A stretch of DNA of 64,000 nt from Dyella monticola (GCF_003363155.1 NZ_QRBE01000015.1:43796-107795); one strand, 5' to 3'. Positions 27,639-37,900 are shown, counted from the stretch's first letter. The notes: generated by a model not told the origin, from the sequence alone. Translations and numbers: made by a program.

Positions 27639-27774
27639 GGGGACGGCGTGGCGAGGTGATGTAACCGCCTGCAGTACACGCCAGCAGTCGAGTCAGTTTG
27701 CGTATCTCTGAAAAGCGGTGCCGGAGGGTCATGGCAACGGCCATGGCTCAAGGCGGGCTTGTGCCTGCCAAAAC
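27639..27774 (+). promoter_or_regulatory. Conserved leader element, copy B
   Basis: Second copy of the leader at 22219-22355, upstream of the GH18-like gene. It has the same 18-base block, the TGCAG-N-ACACGC block at the same 31-base offset, and a GGCGTG/CACGCC stem (27645-27650 with 27677-27682) in which the closing G-U pair of copy A is G-C. GGAGGGTC precedes an ATG at 27731 that starts MATAMAQGGLVPAKT. This short frame stays open to 28027 and its TGA overlaps the GH18-like start as ATGA, so in copy B it could be translationally coupled. Function unknown. Confidence 0.6.
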
Positions 27775-28023
27775 ATGCCCAGAGGGGGACACACATGTAT
27801 CGCAAGGGCGTGCCACCGCGGCAATCGCCGCGATGTTTGCTGATCGGCGATTTGCATTTGCAGCGTTAGGTCGAAAGGTGTTGTGGCGCGCCTCTCACGC
27901 CATAGCGCCTTTCGCAATCTGTTCTGTGTGCAGCGCCGACTGCCTATGGCCGTGCAGTGTCTTTATCGGGCATGTAGGGCAATCAGCGCGTTACCGTCCC
28001 ATTTACTGTTGGAGAGCGTATCC

Positions 28024-30006
28024 ATGAAACGTACAAACGTTCGGTATTCACGGTTGCAGCGCAAGTCCGCATTACTGCTTTGTGTTTCGGCCCTCGCCTT
28101 TGCGTGTGGCAGCGCGCATGCCCAGACCACGGGTTATACCGGCATCTTTGGCGGCGGCCCGCTGTATAAGCATGTGGCAAGCAATATCTCGGAGATCGAA
28201 AACTCCGGCTTTACCGAAGTGGTGGTGTGGAGCGTCGAAGTCAGTTCGGCCGGCGACCTGAATTTCAACGGCGAATTCCCGCTGACATCGGGTGGAACGT
28301 ATGTCGGCAACAACACGTGGCCATCGTTCGCGGCAGACCTTGTCACCATGAAGCAAGGTACGCCCAAGCGCATCACCTTTAGCGTTGGCTCGTCGAATGT
28401 CGGCGACTGGCAGGACATCAAGGCGCTGGTCAACGCGCAGGGAACCGGCCCAACCAGCATTCTCTACAAGGATTTCCAGGCGCTTAAAGCCGCGTTGCCA
28501 TCCGTGGATGCGGTCGATTTCGATGACGAGAACAGCTACGACTCGGCCTCCACCGTGGCCTTCGCGGTGATGCTCGGCAGTCTTGGCTATCACGTGGAAG
28601 TAGACCCCTACACCAATGCGTCCTACTGGACGTCCGTGGTGTCGCAGATCAACAGCCAAAGCCCTGGCACGGTCGATGGCGTGCATCTGCAAACCTATTC
28701 GGGTGGCGCCGGCAACAGCCCCTGCTCGGGCTGGAATTTTGGAACGGTGCCGGTCTTCCCCGGCGTCTGGGATGCCGATGACACGCCCCCGCAAGCGCAA
28801 AGCCAGATGAGCAGCTGGCATTCTCAGTGCGGCATCACCGGTGGTTTCCTGTGGTTGTACGACGATATCGCCGGCAAGACGTACAACGGTGGCGATGAAA
28901 CGGCCGCCTACGCAAACGCCATCAATACCGGCCTCGCAGGCGGCAGCACGACCACCGGCGTGTATGGCATCTACAGCGATGGAACCGCGTTCACCACCGG
29001 TGGGCTGGATGGCAACGGTTATGCCTACTCGGCCAACCTGCTCGGCAGCTCGCAGACGTGGAATGGCGACACCTTCAGCTTCGGTGCGCCCAACACCGCC
29101 AATGCATTGAGCGGAAGCACCATCACCCTCACCCAGGGCCAATACAGCGAACTGAGCATTCTGGGCACCGGCCTCAATGGCAGCCAGGCGGCGCAGACCT
29201 TCATGGTCAAGTACACCGATGGCAGCAGCACGGTCGTCAACCAAAGTTTGAGCGATTGGTTCAGTCCGCAGAACTATCCGGGCGAATCAGACGCTGTAAC
29301 GATGGCCTATCGCGATACCAGCACCGGCAGCAAGGACAATCGTACGTTCTACCTGTACGGCTATGCGTTCCCCATCGACAGCACCAAGACCGTCCAGAGT
29401 GTCGTACTACCGAACAACCGCAATGTTGCGGTGCTGTCGTATGCGTTGAGCAATCCGACCATCAACGCCGTGCCTGTAAGCCTCACCTCGGCATTCAATA
29501 GAACCGGTATCTACACCGACGGAACCACGTTCTCCTCCACCGGCGGCGTGGATGGCGTGGGCGATGCGTATTCGGCGCAATTGCTGGGATCGTCGCTGGA
29601 ATACAACGATGTGCTGTACCACTTCGGCAGCGCCAATGCCGCCAATGACGTAAGCGCATCGGGGCAGACGATCACCCTGTCATCGGGCGAGTTCTCGGGC
29701 CTGCAGTTGCTGGCGGCCTCCGTCAATGGAAACCAGACCTCGCAAACTTTCACCGTCACCTACACCGACGGCACCCAGTCGACTTTTACCCAGAGCATCA
29801 GCGACTGGTTCACGCCACAAAGCTACGCCGGTGAATTGCAGGCCGCCGTACTGCCTTACCGGGATACCTCCTCCGGTGGGCGTGATAGCCGCACGTTCTA
29901 TCTCTACAACTACAAATTCAATTTGAACAACGCCAAGACCGTTCAGAGCATCAAGCTGCCAAACAACGCCAGCGTGCAAATCATGGCGATGACCCTGGTG
30001 CAGTAA
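28024..30006 (+). CDS. Secreted GH18-like protein with two C-terminal tandem modules
   Basis: 660-residue exported protein with a signal peptide of about 34 residues ending SAHAQ. Residues about 36-310 form a probable TIM-barrel: V161-D-A-V-D-F-D-D-E169 fits the GH18 active-site signature (only the usual Gly is Ala), making Glu169 the likely acid, and GGFLWLYDDI resembles the last barrel strand. GH18 enzymes cut chitin or N-glycans, though some are only lectins. Two homologous modules of about 165 residues follow, each with a DGT start, SDWF-(S/T)-PQ and RTFYLY, probably carbohydrate-binding. The ATG at 28024 has GGAGAG upstream. Its promoter and leader are a copy of those of the TonB receptor. 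Confidence 0.78.
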   Translation: MKRTNVRYSRLQRKSALLLCVSALAFACGSAHAQTTGYTGIFGGGPLYKHVASNISEIENSGFTEVVVWSVEVSSAGDLNFNGEFPLTSGGTYVGNNTWPSFAADLVTMKQGTPKRITFSVGSSNVGDWQDIKALVNAQGTGPTSILYKDFQALKAALPSVDAVDFDDENSYDSASTVAFAVMLGSLGYHVEVDPYTNASYWTSVVSQINSQSPGTVDGVHLQTYSGGAGNSPCSGWNFGTVPVFPGVWDADDTPPQAQSQMSSWHSQCGITGGFLWLYDDIAGKTYNGGDETAAYANAINTGLAGGSTTTGVYGIYSDGTAFTTGGLDGNGYAYSANLLGSSQTWNGDTFSFGAPNTANALSGSTITLTQGQYSELSILGTGLNGSQAAQTFMVKYTDGSSTVVNQSLSDWFSPQNYPGESDAVTMAYRDTSTGSKDNRTFYLYGYAFPIDSTKTVQSVVLPNNRNVAVLSYALSNPTINAVPVSLTSAFNRTGIYTDGTTFSSTGGVDGVGDAYSAQLLGSSLEYNDVLYHFGSANAANDVSASGQTITLSSGEFSGLQLLAASVNGNQTSQTFTVTYTDGTQSTFTQSISDWFTPQSYAGELQAAVLPYRDTSSGGRDSRTFYLYNYKFNLNNAKTVQSIKLPNNASVQIMAMTLVQ

Positions 30007-30095
30007 TTTGGCATCCACGCCTGGGACGAAATGCCGCCTCGTGCATCGCGGCGGGTTTCGCAGCGACAAATCCCGGTAATTCACCCCATTGGTGA

Positions 30096-30126
30096 GCCAG
30101 CGAGAGTCCCTCGCTGGCCTTTTTTT
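30096..30126 (+). terminator. Rho-independent terminator after GH18-like gene
   Basis: Perfect 9-bp stem GCCAGCGAG / CTCGCTGGC, 5-base loop, then CTTTTTTT. Confidence 0.93.
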
Positions 30127-30231
30127 GCGCGCGACAAAGTTAACGAGCGCCATGGCTTGTGCTGGTAAATTGGGGAAGAAAGACTATCGCCCATAGGACA
30201 TAAAGCGTTGAACGAGGGGTCGGGCTGCTCA

Positions 30232-33180
30232 ATGCGGGGATATTTCCAGATTTGGTGCGCTCGCCTGGCGGTGGTCGCCGCGATCGTCGGCGCCGGCATG
30301 CTTTGGCCCGGCCCACCCGCATATGGCCAGGCGATGAGCCTCGCCTCCTTTACCCAAGCCCAGGGCCTGGGGAGTCTTGAAGACAATTGCCTGCTGCAGG
30401 ACCGCCGTGGCTTTGTTTACGTATGCACGGAGAACGGGCTATTTGTCTTTGACGGACACATGTTCCAACGGATCGGGGGCGCCAACGGATTGAGTGGCAG
30501 TTTCATTTCCGATCTGCACCTGGACGCAAACGGCCGCTTATGGGTGGGCACGCGCACCGGGCTCTATGTCGGCGATGGGGAGCACTTCAGCGTCGCCACC
30601 GCGCCGGGCGATTCACTGATGATCGACCCGGGCGCCACGCTCACGGATTTGGACGGCCGACTCTACGCGGTCAGCCAACATCGGCTATGGGTCCTTGAAC
30701 CCTCGCCATCGGGTTGGCGTGCCAGGCAGCGCTTCGATGCCGGTGCATTGAGCACCACGCCAGCCTTGTCGGACATCAACAGTGTGTTCGCGGACGGGCA
30801 CGCGCTTTGGTTCGGATGCGGAAAATCCTTGTGTCAGTTAAGCGGCGATCATCTGCGCGTCTGGCGCGATGCCGACGGCATTCCCGACGACACCTGGACG
30901 TCCTACCTGCTCAGCCGCGACGGAACCGTGTGGGCACGCAGCCCTCGCTATATTCGCGCGCTCAAGCCTGGCGCTGCGCATTTTGTCGATCACGACCTGC
31001 GCGGATCGCACGTGGTAACGGCCTACCTGGATATGGTGCAGGACGCTCAAGGCCGCGTGCTGACGCGCAGCGACACGGGCCTCGCGCGCTGGGACGGACA
31101 GAACTGGCAAACCTTCGACAAGCACAATGGGCTGCCGGACGTCGGCATCGATGCCCTGCTCTACGATCGCAGCAATGTGCTGTGGATCGGCACGTACGGT
31201 CGCGGTGTTTTGCAGTGGCGCGGCTATGAGCGGATCCAGAGTTGGCAAACCGCGCAGGGTCTGGACAGCAGTCCGAGCTGGGCCATTGCGCGAGCCAGCA
31301 CCGGCGCGCTCTGGGTGGGTGACGAACTGGGTGGGAGCATGCTGCAGCCAGGTGCATCCTTGCTCACCCCATGGCCGGTCAAAGCACCGCCGCTCGCGCA
31401 GGAGACCATCGGTCTGTATGCGCTTCCGGGCGGCGACATGCTGGTGGCCTATTACTCGGGCGAGCTGCTGCGTTATCACGCGCAAGCGGGAACGACCGAG
31501 GAGATCGCTCATTCGCCAGCCTATATCCGCCACATACAGATGGACCATCTGGGCCGCATATGGTTGTGCACCGAACGCGGCATCTATCTTCTGGATGGCA
31601 AGACACTCCATCGCGTGGGCGGCACCGTCGTTCCCGACGATGTTTTTGCCGATGCGGTTGAAGATGCACAGAACCGCTTGTGGTTCACCAGTAACGCAGG
31701 CTTGTTCCGGCTGGACAACGGACACTGGTCCCACGTGCGCGTGGTCGGCGCACCGGCCGACGACAGCTTTACGCAGCTTGATGTAACACCCGCCGGCGAT
31801 CTGTATCTGGCTGGAAACTTCAACGGCCTCTGGCAGGGCCGTGCGAGCGATGCCGATACGGTGAACGTCAGTCACGTCGGCGATCAGCTAATCGACACGA
31901 CCCGAATCTACTTCATCAACCACGACCGCCGCGGCTGGCTTTGGATCGGCGGCACGGATGGCGTGGAGGTATTCAACGGCCAGCACTGGCGCCGCTTGAC
32001 GCAGGACGACGGACTGGTCTGGGACGACATCGCCGAGCACGCCTTTTTCGAAGATACCGATGGATCGATCTGGATCGGCACCACCAACGGCATTTCGCAC
32101 ATTCCCCAACCCGTCCAATTGTCCGTCATACCGCCCTTTTCCGTCGTCATCACGAGCGTCGATCATGGCCGGGCACGGCAGAGCAACGCGTCGGGCTATC
32201 GCTTCGCCTACTCACCGAGTCGCGCGCTGACCTTGCACCTTGCAACACTCGACGCACCGACTCGCAGCACCTTGCAGTACCGCTACCGTCTCGCCGGCCT
32301 GGAACAGAATTGGGTTACTTCCGAGCGCCCGCAAGTCGATTATCCGCCGCTCCGGCCGGGCCATTACACCTTCCAGGCAAGCGCATTTGATCCGGACAGC
32401 CGGCAATCGTCGAACATCGTGGAACTACCGATCGAGATCGTGCCGCCGTGGTGGCAACGCGCGCCTGCGATCATCGCCGGCTTGCTGCTGTTCGTGTTGA
32501 GCCTTGCGGCTATCTGGCAACTGCGCACGCGTCATCTGCACATGCGCGCCGCCGAGCTGGCCCGCCTGGTAGCGCAGCGCACCCGCGAGCTGGAAGTCGA
32601 CAAACAAGCATTGGAAGAAGCCAGAGCAGCGCTTTGGCATCAGGCGACCCACGACGCACTGACCGGCCTTATCAATCGCTCGCATGTGCTGGACACCCTC
32701 AATCAAGCCGTCGTCCACGCGCAGGCAAGTGGCGAACCGCTGGCCGTCGCCTTGCTTGATCTGGATCACTTCAAGCGCATCAACGATGAGTTCGGCCATC
32801 TGGCGGGAGATCAGGTGCTGATTGAAGCCGCCGCACGCTTGTGCACCGAACTCCCGCCGGGCACCACACTGGGACGCTATGGCGGCGAAGAATTGCTGGC
32901 GGTCGCGCCCGGCGTTCGCGCGAACAACACGCGCCCCTTCGACACCTTGCGCCAATGCATCGAGCGCGCGCCTTTTCGCGTCGAAGGTGCCAATGTCAGC
33001 TTGACCTGCTCGATCGGCGTGGCCTGGTGCACTGCCGACGGAGGCAACAGCCTCGTGCTGATTCGACGCGCCGATGCAGCGCTTTATACGGCCAAGACCA
33101 CCGGGCGCAATCGCGTGGTCATCGCTACGGACGATGATGAATTGAGTTCCGAACGGAAAAAAAGCGACGGCATCGGTTGA
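30232..33180 (+). CDS. Periplasmic propeller-sensor diguanylate cyclase (Reg_prop/Y_Y_Y/GGDEF)
   Basis: About 982-residue membrane sensor. After an N-terminal signal or anchor, residues about 40-640 carry two-component-regulator propeller repeats (RGFVYVCTENGLFVFDG, NGRLWVGTRTGLYVG, NVLWIGTYGRGVLQW, GSIWIGTTNGISHI). Then come a Y_Y_Y domain (LQYRYRLAGLEQNWVTS), one transmembrane helix (about 743-763), a coiled linker and a GGDEF domain. The active-site loop is GGEEL (884-888) with LLDLDHFKRINDEFGH, consistent with c-di-GMP synthesis. The RxxD inhibitory site is absent (PPGT instead). The start at ATG 30232 is preferred to TTG 30208. Position after the glycan genes suggests sensing of a periplasmic sugar; this is inference. 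Confidence 0.9.
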   Translation: MRGYFQIWCARLAVVAAIVGAGMLWPGPPAYGQAMSLASFTQAQGLGSLEDNCLLQDRRGFVYVCTENGLFVFDGHMFQRIGGANGLSGSFISDLHLDANGRLWVGTRTGLYVGDGEHFSVATAPGDSLMIDPGATLTDLDGRLYAVSQHRLWVLEPSPSGWRARQRFDAGALSTTPALSDINSVFADGHALWFGCGKSLCQLSGDHLRVWRDADGIPDDTWTSYLLSRDGTVWARSPRYIRALKPGAAHFVDHDLRGSHVVTAYLDMVQDAQGRVLTRSDTGLARWDGQNWQTFDKHNGLPDVGIDALLYDRSNVLWIGTYGRGVLQWRGYERIQSWQTAQGLDSSPSWAIARASTGALWVGDELGGSMLQPGASLLTPWPVKAPPLAQETIGLYALPGGDMLVAYYSGELLRYHAQAGTTEEIAHSPAYIRHIQMDHLGRIWLCTERGIYLLDGKTLHRVGGTVVPDDVFADAVEDAQNRLWFTSNAGLFRLDNGHWSHVRVVGAPADDSFTQLDVTPAGDLYLAGNFNGLWQGRASDADTVNVSHVGDQLIDTTRIYFINHDRRGWLWIGGTDGVEVFNGQHWRRLTQDDGLVWDDIAEHAFFEDTDGSIWIGTTNGISHIPQPVQLSVIPPFSVVITSVDHGRARQSNASGYRFAYSPSRALTLHLATLDAPTRSTLQYRYRLAGLEQNWVTSERPQVDYPPLRPGHYTFQASAFDPDSRQSSNIVELPIEIVPPWWQRAPAIIAGLLLFVLSLAAIWQLRTRHLHMRAAELARLVAQRTRELEVDKQALEEARAALWHQATHDALTGLINRSHVLDTLNQAVVHAQASGEPLAVALLDLDHFKRINDEFGHLAGDQVLIEAAARLCTELPPGTTLGRYGGEELLAVAPGVRANNTRPFDTLRQCIERAPFRVEGANVSLTCSIGVAWCTADGGNSLVLIRRADAALYTAKTTGRNRVVIATDDDELSSERKKSDGIG

Positions 33181-33643
33181 TTCACGCGGGCGGTTTGGCC
33201 GTCTTTAAGCGCATCAATGCGGCGGCTTACGTGCCATCACCGTGCCAGGCGAAAGATTGCAGCCCGTGAACAACCGCCAGAACCAGCTATGCGCGCCACG
33301 TGTCAGCGTGACGTCAAACCCAGCCTCGCAAAGACGTGAGGCATAAGTGATGTTTGTCATCCACTTCCCGTGGAGGAGCCGGGGGCGAAAGCCATGGCCC
33401 CGCTTTATGGGCCACTGCACCAAGGTTGAATCCATTTGTGCTCATCGGCGCATCCAAGCCTGTGACACCGCAAGTACTGCGGGCAGCCACCCTCGCGCGC
33501 GGGGAAAGGGACAGGCCTGGGAGCAGGCCCGATGAGCATCGATCGCCGGTCTACCCGCCACCGAAGGCACAAACCGCAGAGAGTCGGACAAAGGCCACGC
33601 CCTTCGTTCACCATCCACCCAACTGATTTTCTGGAGCAAGACT
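33181..33643. other. Intergenic region with only weak ORFs
   Basis: About 460 bases between the cyclase gene and the DUF6249 operon. It contains a GGCCTG-GGAG-CAGGCC stem at about 33513-33528 without a clear T-run. A minus-strand frame ending at 33214 could encode a 48-residue peptide from ATG 33360 (GGGAAGTGG upstream), but coding character is weak. The operon promoter should lie here. Confidence 0.35.
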
Positions 33644-34012
33644 ATGGAGTTGTTCCTTGTCCCCCTCTTCGTGATGACGGCCCCCGTGCTGATCGTCCTG
33701 ATTTTTCTGCGCTACCGTTATCAGCAGACCAAGGCGCGCTATCAAACGCTACTGCAGTTGGCCGACAAAGGTATTGAGCTCTCGCCGCAACTGCTGCTCG
33801 AGGCGCAGTCCGTCGACAATGAGCGACACCGCGCGCTGGTGCTCATCAGCACAGGGCTGGGCATCATGGCCATGTTCGCCGCTTTACCGGGGGAACTCGA
33901 TAACGGCCGCAGCGTCAGCAGCATCTGGGGGCTGGGCCTGTTGCCGTTGATGATCGGCCTGGGTTATCTCGCCAGTTGGTGGCTGAACCGGCGCGGGGAT
34001 GCGCGTGGCTGA
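33644..34012 (+). CDS. DUF6249-type membrane protein
   Basis: 122-residue protein with an N-terminal transmembrane helix (LFVMTAPVLIVLIFLRYRY), a cytoplasmic stretch with QLADKGIELSPQLL, and two more hydrophobic segments (about residues 66-80 and 92-113). This matches the DUF6249 layout often found next to ECF sigma factors. GGAG is well placed before the ATG. Its 3' end overlaps the sigma-factor start by 14 bases, so it is the first gene of a three-gene overlapping operon. It is probably part of the signalling or anti-sigma system. Confidence 0.82.
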   Translation: MELFLVPLFVMTAPVLIVLIFLRYRYQQTKARYQTLLQLADKGIELSPQLLLEAQSVDNERHRALVLISTGLGIMAMFAALPGELDNGRSVSSIWGLGLLPLMIGLGYLASWWLNRRGDARG

Positions 34013-34580
34013 TGATGCCGCCGAGGCGCGCATCGACCAGGCGTTGGTAACCCGGGTTCTGCTGGGCAACGATCGTCGTGCGTTCGAGCAATTGCTGCGC
34101 CGCCATCATGGCACGGTGCGCGCGCAGTTGCGTCGGCTGTTGCACGGCGACGAATCGGCCGCCGATGATCTGGCGCAGGAAACCTTTCTACTGGCGTGGC
34201 GAAAGCTCGAGCAGTTCCGCGGCGAAGCGCGATTCTCCACCTGGCTTTATCGCATTGCGTATTCCTGCTTTCTCCAGGCCTATCGCAAAAAGCTGCCGTC
34301 CACCGATCAGGCGCTCGATGAGGAAGTGGAACAATTGCCCGCACCGGCATACGAAGCCGATCTGCGACTGGACCTGCAGCGCGCCATGCAACGCTTATCC
34401 ACCGCCGAGCAAACCGTGCTGCTGCACTGCGTGCAACTTGGCCTGAGCCATGAAGAGACCGCCTATGTATTGGCGATGCCGCTTGGCACCGTAAAAAGCC
34501 ACGCGACACGTGGCAAGGCAAAACTGAAAGCGTGGTTGGCCGATTGGCACGAAGCCCCCCGCGAGGAAAAAATCGTATGA
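33999..34580 (+). CDS. ECF-type RNA polymerase sigma factor
   Basis: 193-residue sigma-70-family factor of the ECF type, with only regions 2 and 4. Region 2 holds DDLAQETFLLAWRKLEQF and FSTWLYRIAYSCFLQAYRK (-10 recognition); region 4 holds LSTAEQTVLLHCVQLGLSHEE followed by PLGTVKSHATRGKAKLK (-35 helix-turn-helix). It overlaps the upstream DUF6249 gene and, by ATGA, the downstream membrane-protein gene. This is the usual arrangement of an ECF factor with membrane partners that hold it inactive. Target promoters were not identified in the window. Confidence 0.93.
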   Translation: MRVADDAAEARIDQALVTRVLLGNDRRAFEQLLRRHHGTVRAQLRRLLHGDESAADDLAQETFLLAWRKLEQFRGEARFSTWLYRIAYSCFLQAYRKKLPSTDQALDEEVEQLPAPAYEADLRLDLQRAMQRLSTAEQTVLLHCVQLGLSHEETAYVLAMPLGTVKSHATRGKAKLKAWLADWHEAPREEKIV

Positions 34581-34903
34581 ATCAGTCCAGCGACGACGAC
34601 ACCATCGACGCCCTGCTACGCAAGCAGTTCGACGGGCCGATACCCGACGACGGCTTTTCCGAGCGCGTGATGCAACAACTACCGCCGCGTCGATCTCGCA
34701 TTAGCTGGCCGTTGTGGGCCGGCCTGCTGGCGGGGATCATGACGTGCTGGCTAAGCCTTTTGTCCAAGCCGCTGCCCCATTTGGATTGGCGCAATTGGAT
34801 GCACGGCGATTTCTCGACGGCCGCCATCACCCTGATCATGGTGACGGCCGGCATGACACTGCTGGCGTGCGTGTGGAGCATTGCGGAGGCCGACGATCGC
34901 TAA
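34577..34903 (+). CDS. Small membrane protein, putative anti-sigma partner
   Basis: 108-residue protein with an acidic cytoplasmic N-terminus (MNQSSDDDTIDALLRKQFDG and FSERVMQQLPPRR) and two transmembrane segments (about residues 42-60 and 77-101). The N-terminal IDALLRKQFDGPIPDDGFSERVM pattern is common in proteins that accompany ECF sigma factors. The start overlaps the sigma stop (ATGA). An anti-sigma role is inferred from gene order and topology; no zinc-binding HxxxCxxC motif is present. Confidence 0.8.
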   Translation: MNQSSDDDTIDALLRKQFDGPIPDDGFSERVMQQLPPRRSRISWPLWAGLLAGIMTCWLSLLSKPLPHLDWRNWMHGDFSTAAITLIMVTAGMTLLACVWSIAEADDR

Positions 34904-34904
34904 A

Positions 34905-34917
34905 CGGGAAAATCCCG
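34905..34917. terminator. Short stem-loop between convergent genes
   Basis: CGGGA-AAA-TCCCG between the sigma operon and the autotransporter 3' end. The stem is only 5 bp with no T-run on either strand, so termination is tentative. Confidence 0.3.
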
Positions 34918-34923
34918 CGTTCG

Positions 34924-37900
34924 TCAGAAGTGCATGGTGAATCCCACGCTCAACGCGTTGTCGCGCAAGTGGCTACCGAAGAACGTTTGGTAGTCCGCAT
35001 ACAGACCCCATGATGCGCCCGCTTGGGCCATGATGCGCGCGCTGGCGGTGCCCAGACCCCGCCCTTGCATGGCGCCCGGCAACGCGAACAAGGTGCCGTC
35101 CTGTGCGGCGACCTGCACGATCGGTGTGGCGCTTTCGTGCGTGTCGTAGCGATAACCGAAGCTTAGTTGCGGCACATAGGCCACGCCGTGCGCGACGAAG
35201 CTATGTTCGATTGCCATCGCCGCGTAAGGCAGCAATGCGTCGTAGCGATGACTTGAGCCATCGACCGGGAAGCTCGACGCGTTGGCGTTGCTGCTGAACA
35301 AGGTTTCGCTGAAGCCGTTCAACGTCTGCTGCTGATACAAAGCACCGACTTTCGGCGTAAGACGCCATTGCGACAGCTGCAGTGGCCACGCCGCCTGCAG
35401 CGCTGCCGACAGCATGCTGCCACTCGGTGTGGCGGTGGCGGTGCCGATGCCGGTAGCGCGACGGAAGTGGTACTCGTCGTGCATGCCGTCGATCGCCGCG
35501 GTCAGCACGGTCGGGCCGGCATCGGCATACGTATACACGCCGCCATGTACGCTCTCGACACGGCCGTTACCGCCGAGCGGATCATTGCCGTTCACCTGCC
35601 CCACGCCAGCTTCCGCACCAGCGTGAATGACGTCGCCAAATGCGTAGTCGGCGCCACCCAACAGCCCGAATGTCGTGCTGTTCGAACCGTCGGCGCCATC
35701 CAGCGAAAGACTGGAACCGGTGTATTGCGCCCATGCGCCCGTTCCGCACGATGAGGCCACGTTCTGCATCGCTGCGGCATGGTCGCCATCGCATTGGGTG
35801 CCGCGCGGCATCAACGCCACGTCGAGCACGCTGCTCATATCCTGCTGCGCGGCGATGTTCACGGCGCGCATCATATTGCCGTACAAACTGCCGTCGAGCG
35901 GCGGTATTTTCACGCTGGCCGGTGGCGATGGCGGCGACGGAGGCGTTGTCTGCGACTGCGCCGTCGACAGGACGAGCTGCGTTTCTGTCGCACTGTAGGT
36001 AATTTGCGATTTGAGCGAACCGGGCACGGTGGAATTGACCGTTGCGAAGGTGCCGCTCAACGAGCCGGCCTTCACCAAGGTAAAGGTGTCGGCGCTATAG
36101 GTACCCGGCGCGAAAATCAGATCGAGTGTGCCGCCCAGCACGGCGTTGCCGCTGACGATCAGCGACGACGCCTGCGTCGGTGTGATGTCGAATTGCATCG
36201 TACCGCCGGCGTTTTGCCTGTAATTGCCGTCGATGGTGAGCGTACCGACCGACCCGCCCGGCCACAGGATACCGTCGCTTACGACATTGCCGTCGATCGT
36301 GCCATGACCACGCAGCGTACCTGCGTTTTGTACGGTGACGTCGCTGGAGATCGATGCATTGGCGGAATGGCTATCGCCCACTTCGAGCGTGCCCGCGCTA
36401 ACGGTGGTTGCACCGGTGTACGTGTTTACGCTATCGAGCGTCAACGTACCCGTACCGGCTTTTGTCAGGCCGCCGGCACCGGAAAGCGTCCCGTTGAGCG
36501 TGAGCGATTGATCGCCGCTTTCCGTGAGCGCGCTGTTGAGGGCGATGTTGGCTGTCACATTCAGCGCCGTCGTGGCACCGAGCGTCGACGCGGCGGCCAC
36601 GGTCAATGCACCGGTGCCGAGCGCGTTGTCGTTGCCCAGTTGCAGGTTGCCGCCCTGCAAGGTGAGGCCGCCGCTGAAGGTGTTGGATCCGCTTAGCGTC
36701 ATGGCCGATGCGCCGCTCACCGTCAGCTTGCCTGCGCCGGAAATCACACCGCTCAATGCAATACTGTTTGCGTTACCTGAAACGGCCAGGGTCGAGCCCG
36801 CATTCAACACCACGGCATTGGCCACCGCTACTGCCGTGCTCGATTGCAGCGCCACCGATGCATTCACCGTCAACGCGCCGCTACCCAGTGCATGATCGTT
36901 GCCCAGATCGAGCGTGCCGCCGTTCATGAGCACGCCACCGGTGAATGTGTTATCGCCATCGAGGCTCAGCGTGGCGCTTCCGTTCTTGATCAGGTTACCC
37001 GCACCACTCACCGTTCCGCTGAAGCTCAGCGCGCCCGCGCCAGGAAGCGTAAGCGTCGTGCCTGCACCGAGATCCACATCGTTGGCAAGCGTGATGGCGC
37101 CTGCGCTATCCAGCGTTGCATCGGCCGCGACCGTGAGCGTACCGGTACCTAACGCGTTGTTGTTGCCGACAATCAGACCACCGGCATTGAGCACGGTGCC
37201 ACCGCTGTAGCTACTGTTGCCGTTTAGCGTTTCGATGCCGTTGCCGTACTTGAACAGCGCACCCGAGCCGCTGATGGCGCCGCTGAAACTCTGATCGCTT
37301 GCGTCGCCAAAGCCCAGCGAATTGGTGCCAAGTGTGATCGCGCCACCCGTACCCGCCAGCACGCCGATGCTCTGATTGCTGTTTGCATTGGAAATATCCA
37401 ACGTGCCGTTGTCGGCAAGCACGACCGCACCCGTTGCGGCAAGGCTGCCGCCCGCGCCGATGGCCAGCGTACCGTTGTTGATGGTCGTGCCGCCCGTGTA
37501 GGTATTGGCGCCCGTCAACGTCAGGGTGGCGATGCCGTCCTTGATCAGGCTGCCGCTACCGGCGATCGTGCCGCTCAGCGTGAGCGCATTGCCGCCGAGC
37601 ACGTCGAGCGAACTGCCTGCTGCGAGGTTGACGTTGTTGGCGGCGCTGACTGCACCGCTCGCATCCAGCGACACTGCACCGCCGACATTCAATGCGCCAG
37701 AACCGAGCGCCGTAGCGTTGCCGACCACCAGGCCGCCGGCATTGAGCGCGACGCCACCGCTGAACGTGTTCGCACCGCCCAAAGTCTGCACGCCCGAACC
37801 GTTCTTGATCACGCCGCCATTGCCGCTGATGACGCCGCCAAAGCTGGTATCGCCCACGCCGTTGAGCGTGAGGTTGTTGTTGCCCAGCGTGACATTGCCG

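Noticed and set aside
33214..33435. Minus-strand 73-codon ORF after the diguanylate cyclase
   Set aside because: Only a 48-residue part has a plausible ribosome binding site and no recognisable features; kept as a remark in the intergenic entry, not called.
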